Source: Ephydatia muelleri
Taxonomy: Eukaryota; Porifera; Demospongiae; Spongillida; Spongillidae
Direction of reading: 5' to 3'
Length of the DNA: 64,000 nt
Assembly: GCA_013339895.1 (NCBI GenBank)
Contig: JABACO010000002.1
Coordinates: 14,405,426 to 14,469,425, forward strand
The notes under the pieces were generated by a model. The model was given only the letters and a program-made list of their open reading frames with translations. It ran no database searches and had not been told where the DNA came from. Within the stretch, counting starts at the first letter, position 1; each line of letters starts with the position of its first letter. Made by a program: the position numbers and the translations under genes. Shown in pieces: positions 63,376 through 64,000 of the stretch.

Positions 63376-64000
63376 CAGGGGCGGATACAGGATTTTGTGT
63401 TAGGGGGGGATGGGAATGGGGGCGTGCCCCTCCAAACTTGCCAGGGTGTCTGGGAAAGCGCAGTAAGCACCATCATCACCGCCCCAAAACCCTAGTCACT
63501 GGGTTTTTGTATTTGCACTTTTGGAAATTATAAAACATGTATTCACGGACACAAATGATTAAAGATACCTATAACAGTACACTTCACAAATAGGGTCAAT
63601 TAGAAGCGCCCTCCGAGGGTATTTTCGACTTTAGCTGCCAATGATAGCATCAATATTAAGTTCAATATCTTTGTGCACATACAATAACATTAACGCATTA
63701 AATCTGTCTTCTCCCATAGTGCTGCGATAGACTTTTAAAATAAATCTCAAAGGTAAATGAGCTCTTTCCACTTCACTTGATGTTACACAGGTCAATAGCA
63801 GTAGCTTAACCGATTAACGCCGGAATATTTTGTGTTTAACTGAAGTAGAAGTGTCCAAAATCAGGCAGCAGAGGAATGTTAGAGCAGGAAAGAGGGTTTG
63901 ACCGTTTCAACTATATAAAATGAAGCCGTGAACTTGAATAACTTCTAATTGATGTAATGTTTCAAAGGGTCTGGAAGAATTCTTTGGGAACATGGTAGGG
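63376..64000 (-). mobile_element. hAT transposon 3' part, contig C copy
   Basis: Inverted match of 6280-7803 without the Mutator-like MITE. The minus-strand transposase tail around 63790-63600 includes YRSTMGEDRFNALMLLY and reads on through KDIELNIDAII, so it is slightly better preserved than the contig A copy. The element continues past the end of the window. Confidence 0.6.

Overview
The window looks like an invertebrate metazoan draft scaffold, most likely a sponge (demosponge). The reasons are intron-rich genes, a LIM/RA/SARAH RASSF gene of invertebrate type, dense hAT, Ginger, Ty3/gypsy and palindromic MITE remnants, and repeat-rich element proteins like those I recall from demosponges. 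The phylum is an inference; nothing here proves it. No bacterial-type gene, CRISPR array, rRNA or ordinary tRNA gene was seen. Two runs of exactly 1000 N (21174-22173 and 47799-48798) split the window into three contigs: A (1-21173), B (22174-47798) and C (48799-64000).

Two host gene families dominate. The first is a three-exon gene for a protein of about 590 residues with an N-terminal ubiquitin-like fold followed by armadillo-like helices, called UBL-ARM here. There are seven copies: UBL1 (1-795, +, partial), UBL2 (11949-14439, +, broken), UBL3 (16144-18600, +), UBL4 (26390-28609, -, broken), UBL5 (38967-41357, -), UBL6 (53662-56132, -) and UBL7 (59282-61711, -). They fall into clade I (UBL1, 2, 7) and clade II (UBL3, 4, 5, 6). 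The second is a RASSF gene (Ras-association plus SARAH, with half a LIM domain visible in one copy). It is present four times: R1 (19290-21007, -), R2 (22461-25751, +), R3 (33084-38288, +) and R4 (49243-52983, +). Each RASSF copy is convergent with a clade II UBL-ARM copy about 0.6-0.7 kb away, so RASSF-UBL is the duplicated unit.

A third family, called E here, is a 2-3 kb repeated element with a TATA box, an exon of 15-residue basic repeats, a Pro/Ala/Ser-rich second exon and a palindromic MITE-like 3' end. It sits head to head with clade II UBL genes, about 67 bp from the start codon of UBL4 and UBL5. Copies are E1 (2467-4327, -), E2 (28676-30890, +), E3 (41425-44333, +, complete) and E4 (56230-57901, +).

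On the large scale, contig C (about 51.3-64.0 kb) is an inverted copy of contig A (about 21.0 down to 6.3 kb). The arms differ by clean insertions: a Ginger-like element and a Mutator-like MITE only in A, a tRNA-headed SINE and E4 only in C. Both arms end at N gaps, so the palindrome may be real or may be two haplotypes joined in opposite orientation. Contig B carries two further RASSF-UBL-E units and a gypsy remnant cut by the second gap.
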